From Microthrixaceae bacterium (GTDB lineage: Bacteria > Actinomycetota > Acidimicrobiia > Acidimicrobiales > Microtrichaceae), in the NCBI GenBank assembly GCA_027493675.1, contig JAOSKI010000001.1, positions 1 through 64,000 on the forward strand: a stretch of 64,000 nucleotides of DNA. The letters run 5' to 3'. A program made the translations under genes and the position numbers. The stretch's first letter is position 1, and each line of letters starts with the position of its first letter. The notes below the pieces were generated by a model. It saw nothing but the letters and a program-made list of their open reading frames with translations, did not search any database and had not been told where the DNA came from. Of this stretch, positions 52,701 through 63,212 are shown in pieces.

Positions 52701-55651
52701 CCGTACCGGTGAAGGCACCGTCGAATACCACTACTACCCCGACGGCCAAGTGGAGTGGGTCGACGATGCGCTGGATCACCGCACCTCGTTCACCTACGAC
52801 AGCCGGGGCCGTCTCGGAACTCGCACCGATCCGAACTTGAAACAGTGGAGCACCGATTACAACCCGGCCGGGGAACTGGTCTCAGAGACCGATCCGCTGT
52901 TGCGCAGCACCCTGTATGGCTATGACGACGCGGGACGTCTCGTGTCGACTGTTGATCCGTCGGGGCGGACCACGACGAATGTGTGGCGTACCGATGGGTT
53001 GATGGACTCATGGTCCGCGACCGATGGCACCAACATGCTCACGGGCGGCTACACCTACGATGCGGCTGGTCGCCCCAAGACAGCCACCGTGGGCGCGGAC
53101 ACGTGGAGCTATGAGTACAACTCGGTGGGTGATCTCGAATCAGTTGTCGATCCCGACGGCACCGAGATCGGCTACACGTGGGATGCGGCCGGTCGCCGTG
53201 AAACCGTCACCGGAATGGACGGTCTCACCCAACGCTACGTCTATGACGCTGCTGGTGATGTCGAGGCGATCCGGACCCGCCAGTACATGGCTGACCGGTT
53301 CGTCGGCGACGACGGAGCCGAACTTGACCCTGCGAAGTGGGTTCGTTCCGGTAGTTCGAAGCCGACCATCCAAGCCCAGGCAGCGTCGTTCACTGTCACC
53401 GACACCCCGGATCGTCGAGTTGGATGCGCTCCCAGGGCACCCTCGACGGTGGCTATGACACGACCTACAACTTGGATCTCGGTGATCGAACCAAGTCGAC
53501 CAAGACGCGTGGCTACAACCGGTATGTGACCGGGGACAGCTGGGACGCACTCGAGTTCACATCGAACTCCGACACCGCGGTGCTCAAACGCAAGGTGTTC
53601 GGCTGGACGATCCCGCTGGGAACCACCGACGTGCCCACCAGTGGCAAGGTTCGGGTGCGGATGCACTCGGGTCAGCAATGGCTGCACCTCAAAGTGTGGC
53701 CTGACGGAGATCCCGAACCTGAGACCTGGGATCTGGGCGTTCAGAACGGTGCACCGTCGTGGTGGGGTAAACCCGAGTGGCAGGTCACAGGTTCAACACC
53801 CGGCTCCGCGAACACAGTCACTGTTGATGACGTGTCGATCGCCCGGCTCAACGGAGCCGAGTTCGACCTCGTCGCCTACGACCACAACGACGACCACCAG
53901 ACAACAACCGAAACGTTGCCGATGGGAGCAGTTCGCACCTGGGGCTACGAACACGGCCGGATACCACGATGACCCAAACCGGAGCCGGGATCGACTCGGT
54001 CGCCAGTGTTGGCTATGACAGCTCCGGGCGTATCAACACCGAAACCACTGGCGGCAACACCATCGACTACAGCTACGACCCTGCTGGACAGTTGACGTCG
54101 ATCACCCCGAGCGGCGGCCCAACCGAAACGATCACCTACACGGCCCTTGGTCAACGCAACACCCACACCACCGCGGCTGGCACCACGACCTATGACTACA
54201 ACGACGCAGCCGAACTCAGCGCCACCACCGGCGCCAACAACACCACCTACACCAGCGACGGAGCCGGACGGCGACTCCACCGAAACCACCGGCACCGACG
54301 TCACCTCATATCACTACGACCCAGCCGGACGCCACCTCGGTGTCACCGACCCCACCGGAACCACACTCCGCGCACTCGACCCAGCCGGGAACCCCGAACA
54401 CGTCGTCACCACACCAACGAGCGGACCCGCCGAATCCACACGGCTGCAATGGGACACCACCCACACCAATCCGCAGCCAGCGGCAATGGTCGACCCAGCC
54501 GGAACCACCAACACCCTTGTACGAGCCAACCCCGGCCAAGCCTGGTCAACACTCACCACAGGAGTCACCAAACAACCACTCGCAGCTGACATCCACCGCT
54601 CAACAGTCGCCGACGGCCCTGCAGCCAGCCATGCCACCGCGGCCAGCTACAACGCATCCGGAGAACCATCAGCTACCCCCGCACACCAACCCACCCTCGG
54701 CTACCGCTCCGAAACCAGCATCGAAGGACTCACCACCTACGAGCCCGCCAACACGACCCCACCACCGCAACATTCCACCACCACCGACCCACTCCCCGGC
54801 ATCCCCGGCACCACCACCCTCAACAACCCCTACCACTACACCGACAACGACCCACTGAACGCAATCGATCCTAGCGGGCTTAGACCCCCGTCAGACGCTG
54901 ACGTGGATCCTGCTGTCACGGCCAGAGCCGCTCTGGAGCGCCGCCTCCGCCGCGTACTCGGGATCTGCCCTGACATCCAAGCGGACAGCGTCGAGTACGT
55001 GGACATCGACGTACGGTCTGGCTCCTTGCAACGTCGGCTTCTGGGTCAGTGACTGCAGCACCGCCCGAGTTCCATTCATCTGCGAACACCACGTAGGGCT
55101 GACTCAGATATTCACGGGTATCGCAATTGCCGCGTTGACCGTCGCGACCGCAGGAGCGATCAACGGGATCCTTGGAGCTGGGCTAGCCGACGTCACGATT
55201 GGCACCGGAGGACTCGGTGCTCTAGCCAGTGGCGGCTCCGTCGAGGCTGAACGAGCGTCGTGGTCTCCGGTGGAGTAATCGAGATCGTCGCTGCAGGTGG
55301 AGTCACCGTCACCATCGCAGGCGTAGAAGCCTGGCTCGCCAACTACGCTGAGGACGTAGCGGGCTCTGCAGCGTCCTCAGCTTCTAGTGGCCGTGACCTT
55401 GCTCGTGACCTTGCTAGTCAGCAACAGACGGGCGAGCGGGCACACCAATCGCAGGCGCTGGAACCGACACGAAGCTGCGAGCCGCCTCCAGGCTCGCTTC
55501 TGAGTATGGGGGTTCTCCAAGTGATTGGGCGAAGATGAGAAGCTCGTCCTACTCCGGCAGTGATGGCTTCCGGAGTGAATCTCACTGGTACGAGAACCTT
55601 CGAACAGGGGTCCGAGTCGAGTACAAGACGGAGATCACGGGAGGGCGGTAG
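49720..55651 (+). CDS. RHS/YD-repeat toxin with LamG domain (RHS2), about 1,975 residues, frameshifted
   Basis: Paralogue of RHS1 on the opposite strand. GGGGAG five bases before the ATG at 49720; signal peptide STVVMLAMLATSLVIAPSVA. A LamG-like domain (DDGPVGYWRLGESCSPTPCA to DEVAFYDEPLPSAQRLEHYN), RHS entry (DPVNTFTGSFTDTAVDLEFP) and YD repeats follow, then the same mid-core sandwich insert as RHS1 (WLHLKVWPDGDPEPETWDLG). The core ends NNPYHYTDNDPLNAIDPSGL near 54880. The tip has hydrophobic stretches (IAIAALTVATAGAINGILGA) and ends, after shifts near 55010, 55260 and 55440, with TKLRAASRLASEYGGSPSDW and ESHWYENLRTGVRVEYKTEI. About ten frameshifts overall. Tip activity unassigned. Confidence 0.84.
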
Positions 55652-56147
55652 ATGCCTTTACGCCAGGGCCGCCTGAGGTTGGAAGCGAGTGAAGCATCGA
55701 GCCTTTGGAGGTTGGCGTGCCACTCGGTTGTTGAATCGCTCGACCCGGCAGCCATCGAAGCTGTTGGAGTTGAACTTATCGAAGCCGGGCTTGATCACCC
55801 AGCGATCATTAGTCTCGCATCTGCGAGTACGCAATCCGAGGCATCGGACGAGCTGATCGTGAGGGCCGTATCTGCACTTGACTGGGATATGCCGACAAAG
55901 CCTGAAGCAGCGGTGACGGTGAGCCAAGGAACTAGCGTGGGACCTGGTGTCAGGCCGTAACTCTGCGCCAGTCGTCGCACGAGCTATCTGGCATCTGTCG
56001 CTCACCGTTCCCGAAACAGAACATATGTTCCTGAACTTCGTCGGCCTCGCCAGTGAGTGGGAGGACGATCCGGTAAACCGAGCAGCGTACGAAGAGGACA
56101 TCGAAGCTGCTGCATTAAATCTCCTGATGGGAACGGAGTTAAGATAG
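55652..56147 (+). CDS. Immunity protein of RHS2 (frameshifted)
   Basis: Starts at the base after the RHS2 stop (TAGATG). MPLRQGRLRLEASEASSLWR, then ELIEAGLDHPAIISLASAST; after a shift near 55935 it continues KELAWDLVSGRNSAPVVARA and FVGLASEWEDDPVNRAAYEE. About 165 residues, acidic and helical, without signal peptide. The FVGLASEWED..E.R..YE.DI ending is a pattern I know from small actinobacterial toxin-associated proteins, but no family name is certain. Lower GC than the core genes. Confidence 0.62.
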
Positions 56148-56217
56148 TGTGTAGCAACTGAGGAAAGGCAATTGTCAAGAGTTGCGACTTGAGATTCTTA
56201 GAGGCCCTGCGGATAGA

Positions 56218-56511
56218 TCACGGTTTGGGGCTCCATCGGTTGCTGTAGTCGACGAGTTTGGCGGTGAGGATGAACACCATCGCGAGGCTCATCTGGGCGT
56301 CTCTGTGGGTGGCGCAGCGGTCTGTGTTGCGGCGGAGTTGACCATGGTTCGCGAACCATGAGTTCGTGCGCTCGACGGGCTTGGGCATCTCCCCGTTTGG
56401 GAGATTGTCCCGTTTGCTGTTGAAGTCGCCGCGGGTGGTGGTCGGCCAGTCCCGGTGTTCAGTGCGGCGAGGTGTTCGTTGGTGGGCGAGTTCAAGTGGT
56501 GACGGCCTCAC
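56218..56511 (-). pseudogene. IS5-type transposase C-terminal remnant
   Basis: KPVERTNSWFANHGQLRRNT, DRCATHRDAQMSLAMVFILT, AKLVDYSNRW is the end of IS5-family transposases (VER.NSWL.NFGQLRRNTDR). Upstream catalytic residues are missing and the sequence runs into the palindromic region at 56529. Confidence 0.72.
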
Positions 56512-56528
56512 GTAGAGGTTGAGTCTCT

Positions 56529-56586
56529 ACCGGTCAGAGCGTGATGACGGGCATGATGCCCGCTGTTGACACACCCCCTGACCGGT
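56529..56586. repeat. Nested palindrome, unit 1
   Basis: Outer arms ACCGGTCAG (56529-56537) and CTGACCGGT (56578-56586). Inside, CGGGCA-TGA-TGCCCG (56548-56562) is followed by CTGTTGAC (56563-56570). Core shared with unit 2. Confidence 0.7.
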
Positions 56587-56593
56587 GGAGGAC

Positions 56594-56671
56594 GGTGAGT
56601 TCCAACGGTCGGTGCACGGTCCCGGCATGATTGCCGGTGCTGTTGACCACCACCGACCGTTGGAACTCACC
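56594..56671. repeat. Nested palindrome, unit 2, with 21-base perfect arms
   Basis: Arms 56594-56614 and 56651-56671 are perfect inverted repeats of 21 bases. Inside, CCGGCA-TGAT-TGCCGG (56622-56637), then CTGTTGAC (56640-56647). Could be a mobile-element end, a REP-like element or a strong RNA hairpin. Confidence 0.75.
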
Positions 56672-56729
56672 GAGGTGCGCATCGGTTGCTGTTGCGTTGA
56701 GCTATTCGCGTCGTGTCGTGAGAGGACTA

Positions 56730-57759
56730 GGTGGCTGGTGTCGAACGGGGTGCGCTCGGCGCCTGGAACGGTCGGTTGAAGGTCATGTCGGCTTTGATGG
56801 GGTGTGCTGTCGGTGTGGCCGGTGTGGCTGGTGTTTGGCCAAGGTTGGCGGCCAGCGCGGTTTGGGGCTGGTGAGGGCACGGTCTGGTCTGCTCGTTCAT
56901 GCTGTGACGGCCCACCCGGTGGCGGTGGAGCACAGTCCGAGCGCGGCGAGCCGAGCGATGTTGGCGGTGGCGGCAAGGAGGTTGAAGTCGGCGTCGACCT
57001 TGGGTCGTCCTCGGACACGGGCGCGTCGCCCGCCGTGGCGGCGGCGCATAAGGTGGGCGAGCTTGCGTTCGACCTTGGGCCGGTTCGCTCGATAGTCGGC
57101 TTGCCAGTCGGGCTCAGCTTGACGCTCGCGGGCGCGGGCGAGGGCGGCTTCGAAGGCGCCGACGCGGATGGTGCGACCCCCGACGGCGTCGGTGCACTCA
57201 GCCCGCAGGGGGCAAGCGGTGCAGTGATCGGCGAAGTAGGCGATGCCGTCGCCGTGCACACCGTGCTGGATCGACACGGTCACACTGTTGGCACAGGTGA
57301 CCGTGCCGTGGTCCAAGTCGACGTTGAAGCGGTCCTTGCCGAAACGGCGGCTGGCGCGGACGGCGGCTGGTCCGCACCCGGAGTCGATTGCTCGTCGTCG
57401 AGACGTTGCTGGAACTCGCCGGTCCCGTAGGCCGAGTCGCCGAAGACCTTGGCGTCATCGACGCGGTCCTCGTCGCCGAGGAGATCGCCGATGAGGTCTT
57501 CGGCGACCGACGCATCGCCGGCGTTGCCGGGCGTCACCGTCGTGTCGGTGATGATCTCGCTGTCGGGATCGACAGCTACGTGGCCTTTGTAGCCATCGAA
57601 GCCCCAAGCGGCGGTCTTGTGCCCGTGGCGGGCGTCGGGATCAACGGTGGAGACCACCCGATCCTTGGCGACCCGCCAGGCGATAATGTCAAGCTTGTAC
57701 TGCGCCGGCCACGAACGCTTCGCGCGCCGCACCTCGGTCTCATCAGTCATCACGGCCAC
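56730..57759 (-). pseudogene. Chimeric transposase remnant: IS3 OrfA start fused to IS1182-type C-terminal half
   Basis: Opens with TDETEVRRAKRSWPAQYKLD, an IS3-type OrfA N-terminus (KR.....YKL.I.A), then changes at about 57685 to VAKDRVVSTVDPDARHGHKT, the catalytic half of the IS1182-like transposase also found at 48 kb. It keeps the cysteine region CTACPLRAECTDAVGG that the other copy lacks, and KPKVDADFNLLAATANIARL at the end. The element end AGGTGGCTGGTGTC is at 56730-56743; no left inverted repeat. Two element remnants joined by deletion or recombination. Confidence 0.72.
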
Positions 57760-57902
57760 GATCTCACCTCCCCGCCCTCATCGAATATGGTCACGCTACT
57801 GAGCGACACTCATACTGACAGGTAGGGCTATTGTCGCTTGCTGGTCGCCATGGCTCCAATTCCATGCCGGGTTGGACTTGCCCCACGGCACGCGCAATGG
57901 AC

Positions 57903-58238
57903 TCACGAACTTGCCAACTGCCGCCGGAATAGATCGGCGGTTCGGCCGGAGAGGGTTGCTCTTCCCCGAGCCGAGAGCATATCCGACAGCTCGACCATTA
58001 TCGACTGGAATCGCCGGTAGTCAGACCGTGAAACGTCTAGGTCCGCGGATCTGAAGGAGAATGGTTGAATCTCCCAAACGGCACCCGATCCGCCCCAGAA
58101 CTCGAGGCCGGCCAATACCTCTAGCAGCGATCGTTCATCTTCGATTTCGCATACACTGTTGACGAATTCAGCACGTTCAGAGAAGCCGTACTTCGATAGA
58201 AGTTCGCTGAGTTCAAAGAGAAGTTCTGACAAATTCAT
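57903..58238 (-). CDS. Small acidic protein, immunity-like, orphan
   Basis: Intact, 111 residues from the ATG at 58238: MNLSELLFELSELLSKYGFS, FVNSVCEIEDERSLLEVLAG, LEFWGGSGAVWEIQPFSFRS, then a helical end. The E-x-L..(W)GGSGAVW pattern resembles small proteins annotated as immunity-like (DUF6966 type); the assignment is tentative. It directly follows the truncated tail at 58253-58425, as an immunity gene follows its toxin. Lower GC than its surroundings, as with other toxin-related genes here. Confidence 0.5.
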   Translation of the reverse strand: MNLSELLFELSELLSKYGFSERAEFVNSVCEIEDERSLLEVLAGLEFWGGSGAVWEIQPFSFRSADLDVSRSDYRRFQSIMVELSDMLSARGRATLSGRTADLFRRQLASS

Positions 58239-58252
58239 GACCAGTACCAAGA

Positions 58253-58425
58253 TCAGTAGGGCGGAAAGAGAAGCACATACTCGCGGTTGGTGACGGTAGC
58301 TTGGTTCGAGGGTATCAGGTACTCTGTCAGCCCGCCGTCTCCATGATCCATACAGTGAGGTGGGTCACAGGCCAGAGCGGGCCGGACGTCGACCACTGCG
58401 GATGCGTCGGATAGTTCACGAGCAA
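58253..58425 (-). pseudogene. Truncated C-terminal tail of an unknown protein, cut by an insertion sequence
   Basis: About 58 codons open from the insertion-sequence edge: ARELSDASAVVDVRPALACD, HCMDHGDGGLTEYLIPSNQA, TVTNREYVLLFPPY. No start. Placed just upstream of the immunity-like gene, so it may be the end of a lost toxin. No family recognised. Confidence 0.4.
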
Positions 58426-58429
58426 TTGT

Positions 58430-59848
58430 CAAGAGTTGTGGATTGAGAATTTGAGATCAGGCTGCGACGTCCTCCTGGGTGGTGTTGGTGTCGGGTTCGG
58501 TCGGGGTCCTTTCTTGTTGTTGGCCGTCGATGAACGTGGCGCCTGCTCTCACGAGTGGCACGAGGTGTGGTGCGTTGATCTTGCGCCACCGGTCCTGGGC
58601 AGCGTCGAGGAGCTTGTAGGCCATCGCGAGGGCTGCTTGACGTGACCCGGCGCCTCTGGTGACTCGGGTTCGGAGCCGCACCGTGGAGAACGTCGATTCG
58701 ATCGGGTTGGTGCTTCGCAGGTGGATCCAGTGCTCGGCTGGGTAGTCGTAGAACGCCAAGAGCACATCGAGTTTCTCGGTGATCTTCTTGGTTGCTTTGG
58801 AATGCCCCGCGAACTGATCCGCGAACTCCTTTGCGGCGTTGAGCGCATCCGCGTGGGTGGCGGAGGTGTAGATCTTCGCCACCGCTGCTTTGGCATCACC
58901 GTGGCGGCGTTTGGGCAACGCGGCGAGGACGTTCGCTGTGACGTGCACCCAGCAGCGTTGTTCGCGGGTGGCGGGGAACACTTCGCGTAGCGCACCCCAG
59001 AACCCCAACGCTCCGTCACCGACGGCCAGGCACGGGCCTGTGAGGCCGCGGGCTTTGAGATCGCGCAGCAGATCCAGCCACGACTCGGTGCCTTCGCGGT
59101 AGCCGTCAGCGAGGGCGACGAGTTCCTTGGAACCGTCGGGGCGAACCCCGACGATCACCAGGCAACACAGCCGGTCCTCTTCGAGCCGGACGTTGAAATG
59201 CACGCCGTCAGCCCACCAGTACACGTAGTCGCGATCGGACAGGTCACGGGTGTTCCACTTGGCGTGTTCGGCCTGCCAGGTCTCACTCAACCGGGTGATC
59301 GTCGAAGCTGACAGCCCCGCATCCGAACCCAAGAAACCCGCCAGAGCGGGAGCGAAGTCACCGGTGGACAAGCCCCTCAGATACAACACCGGCAGCACCT
59401 CGGTGACCTTCGGTGAGCGGCGCATGTACGCCGGCAAGATCTTCGAAGAGAACTGCTCGCCGTCGCGTTTGTCGTTCACCCGTGGTGCCTCCACGGTCAC
59501 CGGACCGGCGCCGGTGACCACGTCACGTTGGCGGGCATACCCGTTCGCGACCACAAGACGTCGACCGGTGTCATCAACCTCGCCAGCGTGGGCGTCGAGA
59601 TAAGCCTGGCGTTCAGCGAGCAGCGCTGTTGCGAGCATCTGCTGGGCCGCTATGCGGCACAGCTCATCGAGGTTCACCCCCCTCGGATGAGCCGAGCTCG
59701 TCGGTGACGTCAACCGCGTCGGTGTTGGACTGGACTAGTTTCAGCATTGGCGTACTCCTCCCGCCGGCGCCAACCGGCGGACTCGTTCGGTGTTCAGAAC
59801 GGAGGGTACGTCGCGCCCCTTCTCAAAGCCGTGATCCACAACTTCTAG
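58430..59848. mobile_element. IS256-family insertion sequence
   Basis: Carries one transposase on the minus strand. Ends show related inverted repeats: GAGTTGTGGATTGAG near 58432 and the complement of GATCCACAACTTC near 59832-59845. No matching 8-base target duplication is seen by eye. Flanks on both sides look like cut genes. Confidence 0.75.
58457..59746 (-). CDS. IS256-family transposase (one frameshift near start)
   Basis: Mutator-type DDE transposase. From 59713 it is open to the stop: VNLDELCRIAAQQMLATALL, ERQAYLDAHAGEVDDTGRRL, GYARQRDVVTGAGPVTVEAP, YLRGLSTGDFAPALAGFLGS, then YVYWWADGVHFNVRLEEDRL (first Asp), LAVGDGALGFWGALREVFPA (second Asp) and RSTNPIESTFSTVRLRTRVT (Glu). The usual IS256 N-terminus MLKLVQSNTDAVDVTDELGS lies in another frame from 59746, joined at a run of six C (about 59685). 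Otherwise intact and possibly active. Confidence 0.9.
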
Positions 59849-60765
59849 TCATAACTCGTCACCGAGAACGGCGCACGCCTGTCGGTATCCGCCGGCTACC
59901 TGGGTTGCGCCCGACACTCCAGTCACGTCAACCGCTGACGGACTGTCAACGCCGGTTCCGTCCCCGAGCTCACCGAAGCCGTTGGTTCCCCAGCACTTCA
60001 CTGCGCCACCGCCGACGAGAGCACAGGAGAACTTCTGGCCGATACCAAGGCCGGTCACACCAGCTACTCCAGGAATCACTGCGGCTGTGAGGGTCCAGGG
60101 GCCGACAGCTCCGCGGGCTTGACCTTCGTCGTTGTTGCCCCAGCACCGGGCGTCGGCTCCGACGCCGATCGCGCAGAAGTGTGCGTCTCCACCAGCAATG
60201 TCTGTCACTCCGCCTGATAGACCCAACACTGCTACCGGTGAAAGTCGATCGACATACGTTCCGTCACCGTTGACCCCGCCGAACCCCCAACAGCGCACTT
60301 CGCCGACTGCGCGCAGCGCGCAAGTGTTGTTCCAGGTCATCGCCAGCTTCACCACGTCGGTCAGACCCGGAACAGTGACCGGCGAGGTGCGGTAGTTTCC
60401 CGACGTGCCGTCACCGAGTTGACCTTCGTCGTTTTCGCCCCAGCACTTTACCGACCCAGTGCCGACGATCGCGCACGCATGATCCTGCCCAGCGCTCACC
60501 GCCGAGGCATCGGAGATCCCCGCAACCGGTGCCGCTGTCGCCCGATCCGTCGTCGTACCGTCGCCCAACTGGCCAGAGTCGTTCCTACCCCAACACAGGA
60601 CCTGCCCGCCCGGATCCAAAGCGCAGTTCCCCAGAACCCCGCGGTCAACGACGACGGATTGATCGTCGTACCCGCCGACGCCTCAGGCACCCCCACCGCG
60701 ACGAGTACGGTGGCGACCATCGCTACGACCAGACCTGCCCGCGCGATTCTCCGAACGACAGCCAT
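59849..60765 (-). CDS. Secreted RCC1/BLIP-II-type repeat protein, C-terminally truncated
   Basis: Signal peptide VVRRIARAGLVVAMVATVLV, then after a shift near 60640 at least five RCC1-like repeats of about 45 residues: VLCWGRNDSGQLGDGTTTDR, SVKCWGENDEGQLGDGTSGN, EVRCWGFGGVNGDGTYVDRL, ARCWGNNDEGQARGAVG and AVKCWGTNGFGELGDGTGVD. Each repeat ends with a CA(I/L/V) strand. These form beta-propellers for protein binding. The last repeat stops at QACAVLGDEL, exactly where the IS256 element begins, before the expected CWG strand, so the protein was probably cut by the insertion. Confidence 0.78.
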
Positions 60766-61042
60766 CACGGCCCCCTGCCTCGATGGATCGAGACCCAGAT
60801 ACCGAATGGACCGAAACGGAGAACCGCAGCCGCAACCGTGGAAGACCGAACAACACCCCAGTGAAATCCGAGTCAGGTGTATGGTGCGCCCAAACACGGC
60901 ATCGGCACACCCGCCCCCGAACCGTTAGAAAGAATCCACCTCCCGCAATCGACGCAAGGCGAGCCGACACGGCCGGGCCGGGCCGTCGATGTCTCGCCCT
61001 CTCGCACCCGCTCGCCTCCCTGCTGCCGGTTGCACCAGCCAC

Positions 61043-63212
61043 CTAGGACGGCTGCCCGGGCCCGACCTCGGCACGGTCCGCGAGCTTCTCGAGAAGCTCC
61101 CTGGCGGAATCCGCGATGACCGTGCCGGGGGGGAAGATCGCCGCGGCGCCGGCTGCACGGAGCTCGTCGTAGTCCTGGGGTGGGACGACCCCACCGACGA
61201 CGATCAGTATGTCGGGCCTGCCGAGCTCCACCAGCGCTGCTCTGAGCTCGGGCACCAGGGTCAGGTGGCCCGCTGCCAGCGACGACGCCGCCACGACGTG
61301 CACGTCGGCCTCCACCGCCTGACGTGCGGCTTCTGCCGGAGTCTGGAACAGCGGGCCTATGTCGACGTCCCAACCGAGATCCGCCATCGCCGTTGCGACC
61401 ACCTTCTGGCCACGGTCGTGGCCGTCCTGGCCCATCTTCGCAAGCAGGATCCGGGGACGACGACCCTCGGATGCCTCGAAGGCCTCCACCATCTCACGCA
61501 CCTCGTCGACCACACCAGCAGTATCGCCCAACTCCTGGCGGTACACCCCGAGATCGAACGGATCACCGCGCGGTGGCGGCCGTAGACCTTCTCCAGCGCG
61601 TCGGAGATCTCACCGACGGTCGCCTTGTGGCGCGCCGCGTCGATGGCCAGGTCCAACAGGTTGCCACCGCGCCCGTCCGCGCAGTTGGTGAGCGCGCCGA
61701 GCGCTGAGTCCACGGCCTCGGGATCACGCTCCCGGCGCAGCGCCTCGAGCTTCGCGATCTGCCCGGCGCGCACCGCGGAGTTGTCGACCTTCAACACGTC
61801 GATGTCCTCGTGTTCGGTGAGGCGGTGGCAGTTGACGCCGATCACCGGCTGGAGCCCCGAGTCGATTCGGGCCTGCGTGCGCGCTGCCGCCTCCTCGATG
61901 CGCAGCTTCGGCGTGCCCGACTCGATCGCCTTGGCCATGCCGCCCAGATCGTCGACCTCCTCGATGAGGCTCAGCGCCTTGGATGCGAGCTGCGCAGTCA
62001 GGCGCTCCACGTGGTAGCTGCCGCCCCACGGGTCGATCACCCGGGTCGTGCCTGATTCCTGCTGGAGGAAGAGCTGGGTGTTCCGGGCTATCCGCGCCGA
62101 GAAGTCGGTCGGCAGCGCCAGTGCCTCATCGAGGGCGTTGGTGTGGAGGCTCTGGGTGTGGCCCTGGGTGGCCGCCATGGCCTCGATGCATGTGCGCATC
62201 ACGTTGTTGAACACGTCCTGCGCGGTGAGCGACCAGCCCGAGGTCTGGCTGTGGGTGCGCAGGCTCAGCGACTTCGGGTTGGTCGGCGGAAGCGCTCGCG
62301 CATCAACTTCGCCCACAGCAGGCGCGCCGCCCGCAGCTTCGCCACTTCGGTGAAGAAGTTCATGCCGATCGCCCAGAAGAACGACAACCGCGGGGCGAAC
62401 GCGTCCACGTCGAGGCCCGCATCCAGGCCGGCCTGCACGTACTCGAGGCCATCCGCCAGGGTGTAGGCCAACTCGAGATCCGCCGTCGCCCCCGCCTCCT
62501 GCATGTGGTAGCCGGATATGGATATCGAGTTGAAGCGCGGCATCCGCTGGGAGGTGAACTCGAAGATGTCGGCGATGATCCTCATCGACGGTTCCGGCGG
62601 GTAGATGTAGGTGTTGCGGACCATGAACTCCTTGAGGATGTCGTTCTGTATGGTCCCCGCGAGCTGTTCGGGCTTCACCCCCTGCTCCTCGGCAGCCACC
62701 ACGTAGAGCGCGAGGACCGGTAGCACCGCTCCGTTCATGGTCATCGACACCGACATGCGGTCGAGCGGGATGCCGTCGAAGAGCGTCCGCATGTCGTAGA
62801 TCGAGTCGATCGCGACACCGGCCATGCCCACGTCGCCCGCCACCCTTGGGTTGTCGGAGTCGTAGCCACGGTGGGTCGGCAGGTCGAAGGCCACCGAGAG
62901 GCCCTTTTGGCCGGCTGCCAGATTTCGGCGGTAGAAGGCGTTGGAGTCCTCGGCGGTGGAGAACCCGGCGTACTGACGGATCGTCCAGGGCTGGTTCACG
63001 TACATGGTGGGATACGGACCACGCAGGTAGGGAGCCACCCCGGGATAGGTGGACAGGAAGTCGAGCCCCTCACGATCCACCACGCCGTAGACAGGCTGTT
63101 CGGTGATGCCTTCGGGAAGCTCACGGGTGGCCCCGTGAACCTCGGGAGCGACACCGGCCTGTGGGCGCTGCCACGGCATCGAGGAGAAGTCGGGGACGCT
63201 CAGGCCGCTCAT
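61043..63212 (-). CDS. mutB: Methylmalonyl-CoA mutase large subunit (MutB)
   Basis: Adenosylcobalamin enzyme interconverting succinyl-CoA and methylmalonyl-CoA. The N-terminal TIM barrel has [59 protein letters not shown] and [19 protein letters not shown]. The C-terminal cobalamin domain has [20 protein letters not shown] (the DxHxxG ligand motif), [11 protein letters not shown] and [17 protein letters not shown]. About 722 residues as expected. Frameshifts near 62290 and 61560. The start overlaps the mutA stop (ATGA). MeaB is encoded at 42.8 kb. Confidence 0.94.

Noticed and set aside
56529..56671. Integron attC site
   Set aside because: The GTTGAC-like core does not match GTTRRRY with its RYYYAAC partner, and no integrase or cassette is adjacent.
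59680..59690. Programmed frameshift in the IS256 transposase at the six-C run
   Set aside because: IS256 elements normally use a single frame; a homopolymer sequencing indel is the simpler reading, though it cannot be excluded without reads.
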